Positions 15,906 through 24,379 of a stretch of DNA of 64,000 nucleotides are shown piece after piece. Every line of letters begins with the position of its first letter. Positions within the stretch are counted from its first letter, which is position 1. The stretch comes from Methylobacterium sp. Leaf117 (GTDB taxonomy: Bacteria; Pseudomonadota; Alphaproteobacteria; Rhizobiales; Beijerinckiaceae), in assembly GCF_001422985.1 (NCBI RefSeq), contig NZ_LMNL01000012.1, positions 3,096 through 67,095 of the forward strand, given 5' to 3'. The notes below the pieces were generated by a model. The model worked only from the letters and a program-made list of their open reading frames with translations. It had not been told where the DNA came from and did no database searches. The translations under genes and the position numbers were made by a program.

Positions 15906-16022
15906 TTAAACCGCCTTGAGATGCCATCGCAGCGGCAGCGCAACCGCCGTGAGGCAGGCGATGCCGCCCGCCGGAAGCGCCACGAACCAGCCGACGCAGC
16001 GCGCGGCATCGTGACGGGTGAT
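15906..16022 (-). pseudogene. DUF2474-like small oxidase subunit, start codon lost
   Basis: The frame encodes RHDAARCVGWFVALPAGGIA, then CLTAVALPLRWHLKAV and a stop. This single hydrophobic helix matches the short DUF2474 proteins encoded after cyanide-insensitive bd-type oxidase genes. A ribosome binding site (GAGGAG) is in place, but the codon where ATG is expected reads ATC at 16020-16022. It follows the cydB remnant by 11 bp as in intact operons. It is either dead or uses a very rare start. Confidence 0.55.
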
Positions 16023-16033
16023 GATTACGCTCC

Positions 16034-16260
16034 TCAAAGGTAGCCCAGCGCGTCGGCGGTGACCTTGCCGCGGAACAGCCAGCAGACGTGAGCGGCGTTC
16101 TCCAGGATCACCGGCAGGAGCACGATCGTCCCGCCGAGGAGGACGCGCTGGCTGCTCGGGTGGGTGGCCGCCATAGAACAGCAGGAATGAGCCGAGCCGG
16201 CTCAGGAACGGCATGACGTCGTCGCGCCGTAGGTGTTGGCGCAGTGACCTTAGCCGATGA
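16034..16260 (-). pseudogene. cydB: Remnant of cytochrome bd / cyanide-insensitive oxidase subunit II
   Basis: Two frames carry pieces of a CydB C-terminus. Upstream (about 16180-16260): RRDDVMPFLSRLGSFLLFYGG, the penultimate helix region. After a deletion and frame change (16034-16174): ATHPSSQRVLLGG, TIVLLPVIL and WLFRGKVTADALGYL, which fits the family ending (LVLLPVILAYT, then FRGKV). The helix between them and the invariant YT-type residues are altered. It is the tail end of a decayed oxidase operon lying just outside the right end of the island. Confidence 0.6.
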
Positions 16261-16638
16261 TGAATTGCGTCGGCGCCACGAGCGCGGCCATCTCCGACGA
16301 GCTTTGCACCTCGTCGCCGGCATTCTCACCCAAATCCCGGCACCATCCGGATGCGATCTCAGCCGCGACGATCCCGAGACATGGCAGGTCCGGCCCCGAT
16401 CTCTCGACATCTGGAAGCCGGTGCGGGCTCGACCGACGCACGGAAGCTGCCATCGCGACACCCTTTTCGACGCGCTCAAACGACAATGCGACCGCAGATT
16501 TTGAGTCCTGGAAAGAAAGCGCTAATTAATCATAGCCGACATTGCGTAGTTTTATGTTGGAACAAACGCCAATGGCGGCCTTGTCATAGTTGTGGCGCTT
16601 CGTGCATTCTCCGATGACTAAATCAGATGGAGGATCAC
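16261..16638. other. Intergenic, no gene seen
   Basis: 378 bp between the cydB remnant and the gene at 16639. Short frames on both strands look like shadows. GGAGG at 16629-16633 is the binding site of the next gene. The stretch 16500-16620 is AT-richer and may hold its promoter. Confidence 0.4.
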
Positions 16639-17013
16639 ATGCCCGAATCGGCATTGTTTCAGGGCGAATACAGTGAAGCGAACGGGCAGATCAATCGTAC
16701 ATTTTTGCTTGCCGAGACCTTCGACTTGATTGATTCACGTGCGAAGATCGAGCAGCTCAAGCGGGCGGTCGAATGGATGCGTGAGGCGGCAGCCAAGGTC
16801 TGCGAAGAAGAAGTCGCTGTCCTTGCGCCTCAGGCGGCTTGTGAGTGGGGCGTGATCACCTCCACGGAAGAAAGTCGGCGCGTCCAGAAGCTTTGCGACG
16901 CGATCCGAGCCCTGCCGCTTCCCCTGTCGGACAATAGCAGTTCCCACGAAGGCGCCCAGAGGGTCGTCCTGGTCGAGGGAACATCGAACACCTTGAGCGT
17001 CGATCGTCTCTAA
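16639..17013 (+). CDS. Hypothetical protein
   Basis: 124 residues from ATG 16639, with GGAGG six to ten bases upstream (an ATG four codons earlier overlaps that site). The central region is a charged helix (AKIEQLKRAVEWMREAAAKV) with two Cys residues nearby. No membrane segment, no recognised family. GC is lower than the chromosome average here, as in the flippase that follows 324 bp later; both may be acquired DNA. Confidence 0.6.
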   Translation: MPESALFQGEYSEANGQINRTFLLAETFDLIDSRAKIEQLKRAVEWMREAAAKVCEEEVAVLAPQAACEWGVITSTEESRRVQKLCDAIRALPLPLSDNSSSHEGAQRVVLVEGTSNTLSVDRL

Positions 17014-17337
17014 GCTGTTGGCTCAGAACTCTACCGGCGGGACACGCATCCTCAGCAAGAGCTTGCACTCGTCCCGCCAGAGCTGAGCGGCATGCGATAT
17101 CGCCAGCGCGAAGCGTCTGGCTCTTCCCTCCGATCTCTCCGGCCGACAACGGATCGAGGCCAGCAATCCCTTCGCGTCTCCGTTGGGCGCATGGTTCGCG
17201 ATGACAGAAGTCCCGCGGAGGTCGCGACCCCTGCGCCACGGCCAATGATCCGACAGAAAGACGGGCCTAGCGGTTCATCATTGTCCAAACAGAACCCGCA
17301 CGAACTTTGCTCTGACGAGTAGGCTAGGATCGAGACC
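17014..17337. other. Intergenic, no gene seen
   Basis: 324 bp between two + strand genes. A minus-strand frame crosses it but has shadow-like composition rich in Arg, Ser and Cys. No clear hairpin or tRNA-like structure. Confidence 0.4.
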
Positions 17338-18840
17338 TTGGCACGGGACCGCGAATCGACTTTTTTCGGGACGATCTGGCTCGTCGGATCCAACCTTTTT
17401 CGGCTCGGGATGGCCTTTGCTCTCATTCCTGTCCTGACGCGGCTCCTGTCACCTGAAGATTATGGGCTCTTCAATCTCGTCTTTCCGCTGATCATCACTC
17501 TCACCTGCGCGGCGGATCTTGGATTCTCTCCTGTCCTCGTACGATCCGTGTCGAAGAATCCAACGCAGGAAACGACGGTTCTTCTCATCAGTATTCTCGG
17601 TGGCGCCGTTATCTCGCTCATCTTGTTCGCCAGCAGCGAAGCGATCGAACGGCGGATGGGCCAGCCGGGCCTGAGCGTTCTTCTGCGAGAATGTACGATC
17701 GTTCTGGTGCTCGGCGCAGTCTGTAGCGCACCCTTCGCTCGCTTGCAGCGGGAAGGGAAGATGCTTGGTTTTGCGATCGGCGACGTTGCGGGCGTCGTTC
17801 TCGGCGGCGTGGTGGCGATCGTCGCGGCCTGGAATGGTGCCGGCGTTCAGAGCCTGGTGCTTCAGCAAGCCGTTTCGATTATCGCGCGCTTATCGATCGC
17901 CGTGTTTATCGGAAAATTCGAAGTCGTTTTTGCCCTCGATAAAGAGTTTATTTCCAGGAACGCCAAGTTTGCTTTCTATTCCTTCAATTCGATTGCGATG
18001 AATGTCATCACGAAGAGCGTCGACAGCCTGCTGATCGGATTCCTGCATGGGGCATATGCCCTGGGCCTCTATAGCATTGCGATGCAAGTCGTCCGGCTCC
18101 CCGAGTCATTGGTAGTCGGTCCAATTTACACGACATTGCTGCCGGCGTTTTCCCACGCGGTCAGGGAACGTCGGGATTTCGTGAATCTCTACACGGCCTC
18201 AATGTTCCTCGTTTTCTCCTTTTGCCTCTCGGCGCTGTGTGGGATCGGCCTCGTCTCAGCGGATATCGTGGCGCTCTTTCTGGGTTCGAAGTGGGAAGGT
18301 GCAGCGCCGATCCTGATGGTGCTCATCATCTATGCGTTCGGAAATTGCATCAACGTCGTTCAGCAGGCGGCTCTCCTGGGCTTGGAAAACGCGAAAATCC
18401 CGTTCCAGATCTCATGTTTTTCGACGATGGGGGTCGTTGTCGGGATCTTGGTCGGATCACAGTGGGGCGTTCTCGGAGCGGTGATCGGTGTAAGTCTGTC
18501 GAATCTCGCCACCGGCTTGGCAATGATGGTTGCCGTGTGTCGCCTCCTGGAAATACCGACCTCGACAGTTTTGCGGCAGGCCGTCTTGCCCCTCGCTGCG
18601 GCAGTCACGATGGCCATGTCGATCGTGATCTCGCGAGACCTGCTGCTCGCAGTCGATCCCTTCGTCAGGCTTGGAAGCTTGATATCGATCGGGGGGTCGG
18701 TCTTTATCTCGGTCTATCTTCTCGGGGGCGGGTATACAAAGCTGCAGATCGCACTCGGATCTTTGAGGATCAGAGGTGAGATACCCGGCCATATCGACGT
18801 CGACGGATCTTCTCCCTCTCTGAGGCCTGCGCGCTCGTAA
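17338..18840 (+). CDS. Wzx-like polysaccharide flippase (MOP superfamily)
   Basis: 500 residues with about 12-14 membrane segments, the usual size and pattern of oligosaccharide flippases that move lipid-linked repeat units across the inner membrane. The N-terminal signature LIPVLTRLLSPEDYGLFNLV (about 26-45) is characteristic of the Polysacc_synt family, and a repeat of membrane-segment style is seen after residue 210. The start is the TTG at 17338, preceded by AGGAT; the in-frame sequence has no earlier good ATG. GC is below that of neighbours. It lies beside the glycosyltransferase cluster beginning at 19.5 kb and probably exports its product. Confidence 0.85.
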   Translation: MARDRESTFFGTIWLVGSNLFRLGMAFALIPVLTRLLSPEDYGLFNLVFPLIITLTCAADLGFSPVLVRSVSKNPTQETTVLLISILGGAVISLILFASSEAIERRMGQPGLSVLLRECTIVLVLGAVCSAPFARLQREGKMLGFAIGDVAGVVLGGVVAIVAAWNGAGVQSLVLQQAVSIIARLSIAVFIGKFEVVFALDKEFISRNAKFAFYSFNSIAMNVITKSVDSLLIGFLHGAYALGLYSIAMQVVRLPESLVVGPIYTTLLPAFSHAVRERRDFVNLYTASMFLVFSFCLSALCGIGLVSADIVALFLGSKWEGAAPILMVLIIYAFGNCINVVQQAALLGLENAKIPFQISCFSTMGVVVGILVGSQWGVLGAVIGVSLSNLATGLAMMVAVCRLLEIPTSTVLRQAVLPLAAAVTMAMSIVISRDLLLAVDPFVRLGSLISIGGSVFISVYLLGGGYTKLQIALGSLRIRGEIPGHIDVDGSSPSLRPARS

Positions 18841-19502
18841 CACGGCTCGTGCAGGGCAATCGGAGGGCCGGGATTCAGCGCCCCGATTTGGGGCCTTATC
18901 CCTGAGATCGGCGCGTTCCCGAGTCACGGGGCGGTCGAGCCGAGTGTCTATCCGGGCGCTTTGCCAGAGCCTGCCCGATGCCGGGACGGTGCTCGCTCCG
19001 TACGGGGTGCTGCAGGTCATCAGCCGCTCGCCACCAGAGCAGGGAGGGGCTGACGGTGGTGCCGACGATCGCCACCGCAATGGTCAGGGTTGCTCCGCAG
19101 CCGTCGATACGCGGCAATGTCCCATCCGAGCCCGGAGACGCGAAAGGGGCAAACATCAACTTGCCACGAGAGGCAGACAACTTCCGCATCGGTGAATTCG
19201 GCAAGGCGGTCTCGGGCGCGTAGGACCGCCCATTGCCGCCGCCGCCAACGCACTGGTTCCGTCAGATCGAATCCCGTGACGACGCTCCCGGTCCGAACGC
19301 GCCTACGTGCGTTGGTCCGGCACTTGCGCCACGTTGCAGGCATCCGCCTGAAGCCGCCAATCCGCCAAACGGTGGGCTTGGCAGAACAGGGTCCTCCCGG
19401 TCACGACGGCAGAGTCCCGCGACGGGGCCGAGACGTGGATCGAGGACCGAGGGGCGACGCGTCGCTGGCGCGATATCGTCCGGGCTGCTTCGATCCGACG
19501 CC
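18841..19502. other. Non-coding or decayed stretch
   Basis: 662 bp between the flippase and the convergent methyltransferase. Frames on both strands change composition repeatedly and no gene has a plausible start with a binding site. One segment on the minus strand (about 19010-19090) resembles a metal-transporter helix and is listed separately. Confidence 0.45.
19010..19090 (-). pseudogene. Possible remnant of an Nramp-type metal transporter
   Basis: The frame reads TIAVAIVGTTVSPSLLWWRA then ADDLQ. This closely follows a conserved helix of Nramp divalent-metal transporters, whose consensus I recall as VAILGTTISPYLFFWQASQEV. Flanking sequence does not continue as a transporter, and in a neighbouring frame ARIDT may be the next conserved piece. 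If correct it is a short scar of a lost mntH-like gene. Confidence 0.4.
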
Positions 19503-20186
19503 TCAGACTGCCTTGATCAGTTTGCATTTGCCCTCCTGGGACCAGGGTCCTTGGACGCGGACCTCTGTGCAGAAGGCGTCGACCGCACGGGTGACACCGG
19601 GGAACCGCCCACCGAGCCGGTCGTAATCGTCGGCGATCAGGAGGCCTCCCGGGCGCAGAACCGGCCACCACGCGCGGAGATCCGCCATCACGGACGCCTC
19701 CTCGTGACCGGCGTCGAGATGGATCACATCGGCCGCCACGCCACGCAGATGCAGCAACTCGGCCGCGTTCACCGAATCCAGCGGAAGCGGCAGGATTCGG
19801 TCGGCCAGCCCTTCGCGCAGCACGTTGGCGAGGAAGGTCCGGTACAGGCTCGGATAGCCATGTTCGGTGGCGAGTTCGGCGAACAGGGCTGGGTCGGCCC
19901 AGTGGTCGACGGCGCCGAGCCAGGTGTCGACCGCGATGACCGTTCCGTCGACGCCGTGCGCCGCCATGGTCCGGGCCATATTCAGGCTGCTCGCCCCCTT
20001 CCAGACGCCGATCTCCACGACCACGGCGGGGCGGAACTCGGTGATCGCCGCGTCGAGATAGGGATGGACGCTGCGCCAGCCCTGCAAGTCGAGGGGGCGC
20101 AGGTTGTCCGGTGGATTCGCGAACGGGTCGCGCCCGTGCCAGAGGGCATCGAGGAGGCGGTCGCGAGTGGTCGGGGGTTGGCTCAT
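19503..20186 (-). CDS. Class I SAM-dependent methyltransferase
   Basis: 227 residues from ATG 20186; the much longer frame upstream is the Arg-rich shadow of the next gene. The fold is Rossmann-type: motif I VVVEIGVWKGASSLNMAR (about 53-70) and motif with acidic residue VIAVDTWLGA, then DVIHLDAGH and PGGLLIADDY. The IGVWKG-S and VDTW-type signatures resemble methyltransferases and hydroxylase-like proteins of glycan or cephalosporin type that modify sugars. The target is unknown; by context it modifies the glycan made by this cluster. It is last in a leftward run of six genes. Confidence 0.8.
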   Translation of the reverse strand: MSQPPTTRDRLLDALWHGRDPFANPPDNLRPLDLQGWRSVHPYLDAAITEFRPAVVVEIGVWKGASSLNMARTMAAHGVDGTVIAVDTWLGAVDHWADPALFAELATEHGYPSLYRTFLANVLREGLADRILPLPLDSVNAAELLHLRGVAADVIHLDAGHEEASVMADLRAWWPVLRPGGLLIADDYDRLGGRFPGVTRAVDAFCTEVRVQGPWSQEGKCKLIKAV

Positions 20187-20245
20187 GAGGTCGGCTCGCG
20201 ATGGAGGTTGCGCCGATCGGGGGGATCGGGCCTGAGGGATGGGGG

Positions 20246-21310
20246 TCAGCCGCGCGGCGCCCGCTTGGCCTGCGCGTAGAGGGCTTCGCAGCGCGACAGC
20301 CAGAGGTCGCGGGTGAACAGGCGCAGGACGCGTGCGTGCGGGACCATGCGCGGGATGGCGAGGGCCGCTACGACCGCCCGGGCGAGCGCCGGTCCGTCGC
20401 CATGGGGCGCGAGGCATCCCGCCTCGCCGACGACCTCCTCGGCGGCGCCGCAAGCGATCCCCGCCACGGGAACGCCGCAGGCCATGGCCTCGATCGCCAC
20501 GAGGCCGAAGGGCTCGTCCCAGCAGGGCGTGAACAGGAAGACCGAGGCGCGGCCGATCTCGCGGGCCAGGGCGTCGCCGGCGAGGTGGCCGCCGTAGCGG
20601 ACAGGGCCGCCGAGCCGTGGGGCGATCTGTGCGTCCCAATACGCCCGATCCTCGATCGGGCCGAACAGGGTCAGCGGGAGGCCGGCCTCTCGGGCCGCCG
20701 CCACCGCCCAATGCGGCCCTTTGACCGGCGCGATGCGCCCGGACCAGACCGCGCTGCCGTCGCCGCGCTCGCGATAGGGCCAGGCCGCCGGATCGACGCC
20801 GTTGTGGAGAACGGACACGCCTTCGGGCGGCGCATCGGGCCACCAGGCCCTGCCATGAGCCTCCGACGTCATGGTGATCCGGTGGCCGGGGACGAGGCTG
20901 TCCTGAACGAACCAGCGCAGGGCGTCGTACGGGGGCACGTGGAGCGACGTCACGGTCGGCACCGCGGCGAGGCGCCGGCGCTCCAGGGGCAGTCGGCTCA
21001 GGGAATTGTTGTGCAGCACGTCGAAACCGCCGGCCGCGATCCGGTCGCACGCTGCCGCGTAGCCGTCATCCACATGGGCGACGAGGCCGGAATCGGCCCG
21101 GTGCTCGCGCCCGGGGAAACTGCGCTCGTGATGCACCGGGATCACCGGGTCGATGGTGAATCGCGGGTCGCTGTCCCCGGCGGCGAACAGGACGACTTCG
21201 TGTCCACGCGCCATCAATCCCTCGGCCAGGACCCAGGCATGGGCTTCCATGCCGCCCGCGAACGGCGGGGCCACCGGATGGCGCAAATGGGCGAGGAGGG
21301 CGATCCTCAC
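20246..21310 (-). CDS. GT4-family glycosyltransferase
   Basis: 354 residues with a GT-B fold. The N-terminal domain starts VRIALLAHLRHPVAPPFAGG, then EAHAWVLAEGLMARGHEV. The C-terminal domain holds VSVLHNGVDP, SGRIAPVKGP and the nucleotide-sugar motif EPFGLVAIEAMACGVPV (E-x7-E pattern). The start is GTG 21310, which overlaps the stop of the upstream GT2 gene (GTGA), indicating coupled translation. It retains the stereochemistry of a nucleotide-sugar donor; donor and acceptor are not known. Cytoplasmic, possibly membrane-associated. Confidence 0.85.
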   Translation of the reverse strand: MRIALLAHLRHPVAPPFAGGMEAHAWVLAEGLMARGHEVVLFAAGDSDPRFTIDPVIPVHHERSFPGREHRADSGLVAHVDDGYAAACDRIAAGGFDVLHNNSLSRLPLERRRLAAVPTVTSLHVPPYDALRWFVQDSLVPGHRITMTSEAHGRAWWPDAPPEGVSVLHNGVDPAAWPYRERGDGSAVWSGRIAPVKGPHWAVAAAREAGLPLTLFGPIEDRAYWDAQIAPRLGGPVRYGGHLAGDALAREIGRASVFLFTPCWDEPFGLVAIEAMACGVPVAGIACGAAEEVVGEAGCLAPHGDGPALARAVVAALAIPRMVPHARVLRLFTRDLWLSRCEALYAQAKRAPRG

Positions 21311-22275
21311 GCGGTGCGCGCCTGCGACGCCCCTTGTGACGATTCTTGCGACGACCCCTGCAACGATTCTTGCGACGTTCTTTGTGCTTCGAGGAAGCGG
21401 ATGACGGAGGCCGCGTTGCTGTAGGGCTGATGGCTCTGCTGGCCGGTCAGCGCAAGATCTCCGACTTCGGGGCGGCGCAGGATTCGGATTGGCCGATCGG
21501 GGGTGTCGTCGATCAGGCCCATCACCTTGAACGCATAGAGCCAATGGCCCATCGTGCGGTATCCCCACTTGGCCTCGAACAGCTCCGCATTGCGCACCAC
21601 GCTGTCGAGGTGATGGACCGGGGGCATGTGGTGCGGATGGTACTGGTGATAGGCTAGTCCGCCCTTCATCCAGGCGATCGGGGTGCCCCGCTGGTCGAGG
21701 AGCTTTCCAAAATCCGTGTCCTCGCCGCCGTAGCCCGTATAGCGCTCGTCGAAGCCGCCGGTGGCCAGGAAGGTGGCGCGCCGGATGGCGAAGTTGAGGG
21801 ACCAGAAGCAGCGGTAATCCGGGCAGATCTCGAGGCCCGAGGCCGGGGGGCCGCGTCGATCGGAGTGGCGCTCGGCGACGCCCGCGAGGGTTTCATAGGT
21901 CCAGTCCCCCGTGGTGGCGCGCTCGGGCAGGTGGAGGACCTCGCCCATCAGCAGCCCGTCGAGCTCGCCAAGTCCCCGCGCATAGTCGGCGACGAGGTCG
22001 GGGGCCGGAATGCAGTCGACATCGAGGAAGACCACGGCGTCGCCCCCCGCCGCCGCGACGCCCTGGTTGCGGGCCGCCGCCAGGGGCAATTCGGGACCGG
22101 GTACCAGGATCTGGCGGACCGGAAAGCCGAATTCGGGCAGGTCGTACGGCGCGTCCTGCATCACCGCCACGATGACCTCGGCGGGCTTCCGGGTCTGGCG
22201 CTCCAGGCCCAGGAGCTGGTTGCGCAGGTGGGCGGGCCGTCCCTTGGCCAGGGTCACGACGGAAACGGTGGACAT
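21307..22275 (-). CDS. GT2-family glycosyltransferase
   Basis: 322 residues, GT-A fold. VSVVTLAKGRPAHLRNQLLG begins the nucleotide-binding region; VVFLDVDCIPAPDLV has the D-x-D metal site, and the acceptor half contains FDERYTGYGGEDTDFG, the galactosyltransferase-like ED motif. The tail (RTSQESLQGSSQESSQGASQ) is a low-complexity Ser/Gln repeat produced by a 24-bp tandem duplication, and is probably disordered. It is paralogous to the gene at 23492 (same PVR, LPLAAARN, LDVDCIP and YHQ-HP segments). It is coupled to the GT4 gene downstream. Confidence 0.88.
   Translation of the reverse strand: MSTVSVVTLAKGRPAHLRNQLLGLERQTRKPAEVIVAVMQDAPYDLPEFGFPVRQILVPGPELPLAAARNQGVAAAGGDAVVFLDVDCIPAPDLVADYARGLGELDGLLMGEVLHLPERATTGDWTYETLAGVAERHSDRRGPPASGLEICPDYRCFWSLNFAIRRATFLATGGFDERYTGYGGEDTDFGKLLDQRGTPIAWMKGGLAYHQYHPHHMPPVHHLDSVVRNAELFEAKWGYRTMGHWLYAFKVMGLIDDTPDRPIRILRRPEVGDLALTGQQSHQPYSNAASVIRFLEAQRTSQESLQGSSQESSQGASQARTA
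21324..21383. repeat. 24-bp tandem repeat inside a GT2 gene
   Basis: Units at 21324-21347 and 21348-21371 share 20 of 24 bases; a third partial unit (GCGACGTTC) follows. They encode the Ser/Gln-rich tail of the glycosyltransferase and may vary in copy number between strains. Confidence 0.65.
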
Positions 22276-22337
22276 GGTGCGGTCTGACTCCGGGAGATTT
22301 CGAGGGCCGAGAAAAGCAGGCGCGTGACGGGACGTGG

Positions 22338-23471
22338 TCAGCCGGTGACGACATCGAGCGCCGGGCGCTCCGTCGCCCCGCGCCAGAGGTCGTCGGTCAG
22401 GCCCTCGAGCCAGCCGGCGGCGCGGGCGGCCGCGTCCGGCGCGTAGAGGCTGCGCAGGGGACCCGTGTCGAGGCTGCGCGCCAGGGCGAGAAGGTCGCGC
22501 CAGCCCTGCAGGTCACCGGGCCAGACCGGGGCCTGAACGGCGGCGCCAAGCCGGACCAGGGCCTCGGCCTTGCGGGTCTGCTCACCGAAATAGCGCCATT
22601 CCGGCATCACGATCAGGCGCCCGCCTACGCGCGCCACCTCGTGGATGGTGTTGTCGCCGGCCGACGCCACCACGATGTCGGCGGCGGCGAGGTAGTCGGT
22701 CACCGAAGGCACCCAGCCGAGTTCGCGCAGGTTGGAGAAGTCGGTCTCGTGGCCCTCGCGGTGGGTCGGCCCGAGGGTGAGCCAGAGGGCGTCCGGGACC
22801 GCGCGGGCCGCCACCGTCAGGGGGGCGTAGGGCGTGCCGCTTCCGCCGCCGCCGGTCATCGCCACGACGATCTCACGCTCCGGATCGAGGCCGAGCTTCG
22901 CCCTCGCTTCCGCCCGACCCGGTACGCCGTCGACGCTGGTGCAGAGGCCGCCGCTGTAGAAGGTCTTGGCGCGCAGATGGGCCGGGTAGTCGTCCTGCTC
23001 CATACGCTCGTCGAAGGGTGCCAACATCCCGACGCAGGCCTCGTAGGCGCCGACATGGCCGATATCGGAGCGGTCGCCATGCATGCGGATCTGCACCGCC
23101 GGCACGCTGGCGATGCGCGACAGCAGGGCGATCTCCGCCGAGACGTCGACCACGAACAGGCCGACGTCGCGCTCGTCGAGATGATCGAGGATGCGCCGCA
23201 TGGTCCGGCGCATCTCGGTCAGCCCGAGCGGCACGCAATGCATCACCTGCGGCGTCGGCTCGGCATAGAGGCGCACGGTCGGCACCCCGGCGCCGATCAT
23301 GTTCGGGAGAGCCACGATCTCGATGTCGCGGGAAAACCCATCGAACAGCTGCGGGCCGGCGGTGAGCACCGAGACCGGCCGGTCACGGGAGAACTCGGCC
23401 GCCACCGCCATCGTACGGTTGGCATGGCCCCGTCCCTGGTGATGGACGAAGAACGCGATGGGCTTCTTCAT
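22338..23471 (-). CDS. MurG-like GT-B glycosyltransferase
   Basis: 377 residues from ATG 23471. IAFFVHHQGRGHANRTMAVA at the N-terminus is the Gly-rich entry loop of the GT28/MurG-like fold. The C-terminal half has VVAMTGGGGSGTPYAP and DIVVASAGDNTIHEVARVGG, the UDP-sugar binding pattern (SAGxNTxxE). Donors for this group are UDP-sugars. The gene lies between two paralogous GT2 genes in the same direction, 62 and 20 bp apart, so it is in one operon. A much longer frame upstream is a shadow of the next gene. Confidence 0.82.
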   Translation of the reverse strand: MKKPIAFFVHHQGRGHANRTMAVAAEFSRDRPVSVLTAGPQLFDGFSRDIEIVALPNMIGAGVPTVRLYAEPTPQVMHCVPLGLTEMRRTMRRILDHLDERDVGLFVVDVSAEIALLSRIASVPAVQIRMHGDRSDIGHVGAYEACVGMLAPFDERMEQDDYPAHLRAKTFYSGGLCTSVDGVPGRAEARAKLGLDPEREIVVAMTGGGGSGTPYAPLTVAARAVPDALWLTLGPTHREGHETDFSNLRELGWVPSVTDYLAAADIVVASAGDNTIHEVARVGGRLIVMPEWRYFGEQTRKAEALVRLGAAVQAPVWPGDLQGWRDLLALARSLDTGPLRSLYAPDAAARAAGWLEGLTDDLWRGATERPALDVVTG

Positions 23472-23491
23472 GGCTTGAGATTCGCAAATCG

Positions 23492-24379
23492 TCAGGAGAA
23501 CAGGGCGTCGGGCCGCAGGGCGGCGGCGATCTCGGCGGCGTCCGGGACCCGGATGACCCGGATCGCGGGAGCCCCCATATCCCAGGCGATCAGTCCGGCG
23601 GCCCGGAACTGACAGAGCCAGTAGGTCATGCACCAGCGCCCGTGAGTCCGGTGGAAGCGCGCGGCATTGGCGAGGATCGGTTCGAAGTGCTGGAGCGGCG
23701 GCACGTGGACCGGATGGTGCTGGTGATAGGCGCGCGCTCCCGCAACCCAGAAGATCGGCAGGCCTCCGGCATTCAGGCGGACGGCGAGGTCCGTCTCCTC
23801 CCCGCCATAACCCGCATAGGCCTCGTCCATGCCCCCGACCGCCTGCCAGGCACGTGCCGGCAGCGCGAAGGACAGGCCCCAGAGCTGGCCGGGATCGGGC
23901 TCCCGTCGCAGACCCGTCGGCGGCACCGCCGGCCGGGCCGGATGCACCTGACCGAGGCGGGCCAAGGCCGTTTCGTCGGACGCCGTCGCGAGGTCCAGCC
24001 CCGGCGGCAGATACAGGACTTCGCCGAGAAAGAGGCCTTCGCCCTGCATTGCCGCGTGCCGGTAGGCGTCCACCAGGGTGGGAGATGGAATGCAGTCCAC
24101 GTCGAGGAAAAGCAGCAGGTCGCCGCCTGCCGCCTCGGCGGCACGGTTGCGGGCGGCGGCCAGCGGCATCGGTTCTCCCGCGACGAAGAGGTGGCGGACC
24201 GGACAACCCGGGTTGGGCAGGTCCGGGGCCGGCTCGGGCTGCATCCAGGCGATCACCAGTTCGCGCGGAGGCACCGTCTGTCGGGCCAGGCCCCGCATGA
24301 GGTTGCGCAGGCGGTCGGCCCGGCCCCGAACCAGCGTGAGTACGCTCGGCGAGAGCGGCGCCGATGCCTCAGCCGGCAT
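23492..24379 (-). CDS. GT2-family glycosyltransferase, paralogue of the gene at 21307
   Basis: 295 residues from ATG 24379, which overlaps the 3' end of the upstream gene by 11 bp. The D-x-D site is in LLLFLDVDCIPSP, and the acceptor part has MDEAYAGYGGEETDLAVRLN followed by AYHQHHPVHVPPL. Same architecture as the 21307 gene but without its repeat tail. The N-terminus (LSPSVLTLVRGRADRLRNL) is a shortened nucleotide-binding start. It probably adds a different residue or acts at another step of the same glycan. Confidence 0.85.
   Translation of the reverse strand: MPAEASAPLSPSVLTLVRGRADRLRNLMRGLARQTVPPRELVIAWMQPEPAPDLPNPGCPVRHLFVAGEPMPLAAARNRAAEAAGGDLLLFLDVDCIPSPTLVDAYRHAAMQGEGLFLGEVLYLPPGLDLATASDETALARLGQVHPARPAVPPTGLRREPDPGQLWGLSFALPARAWQAVGGMDEAYAGYGGEETDLAVRLNAGGLPIFWVAGARAYHQHHPVHVPPLQHFEPILANAARFHRTHGRWCMTYWLCQFRAAGLIAWDMGAPAIRVIRVPDAAEIAAALRPDALFS

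Noticed and set aside
15652..15927. Minus-strand frame with GIEPGYSAWK
   Set aside because: This is the antisense reading of the tRNA fragment, a well-known type of false protein.
22338..24206. 622-codon version of the MurG-like gene
   Set aside because: The extension is Arg/Pro-rich and overlaps the GT2 gene; the true start is ATG 23471.
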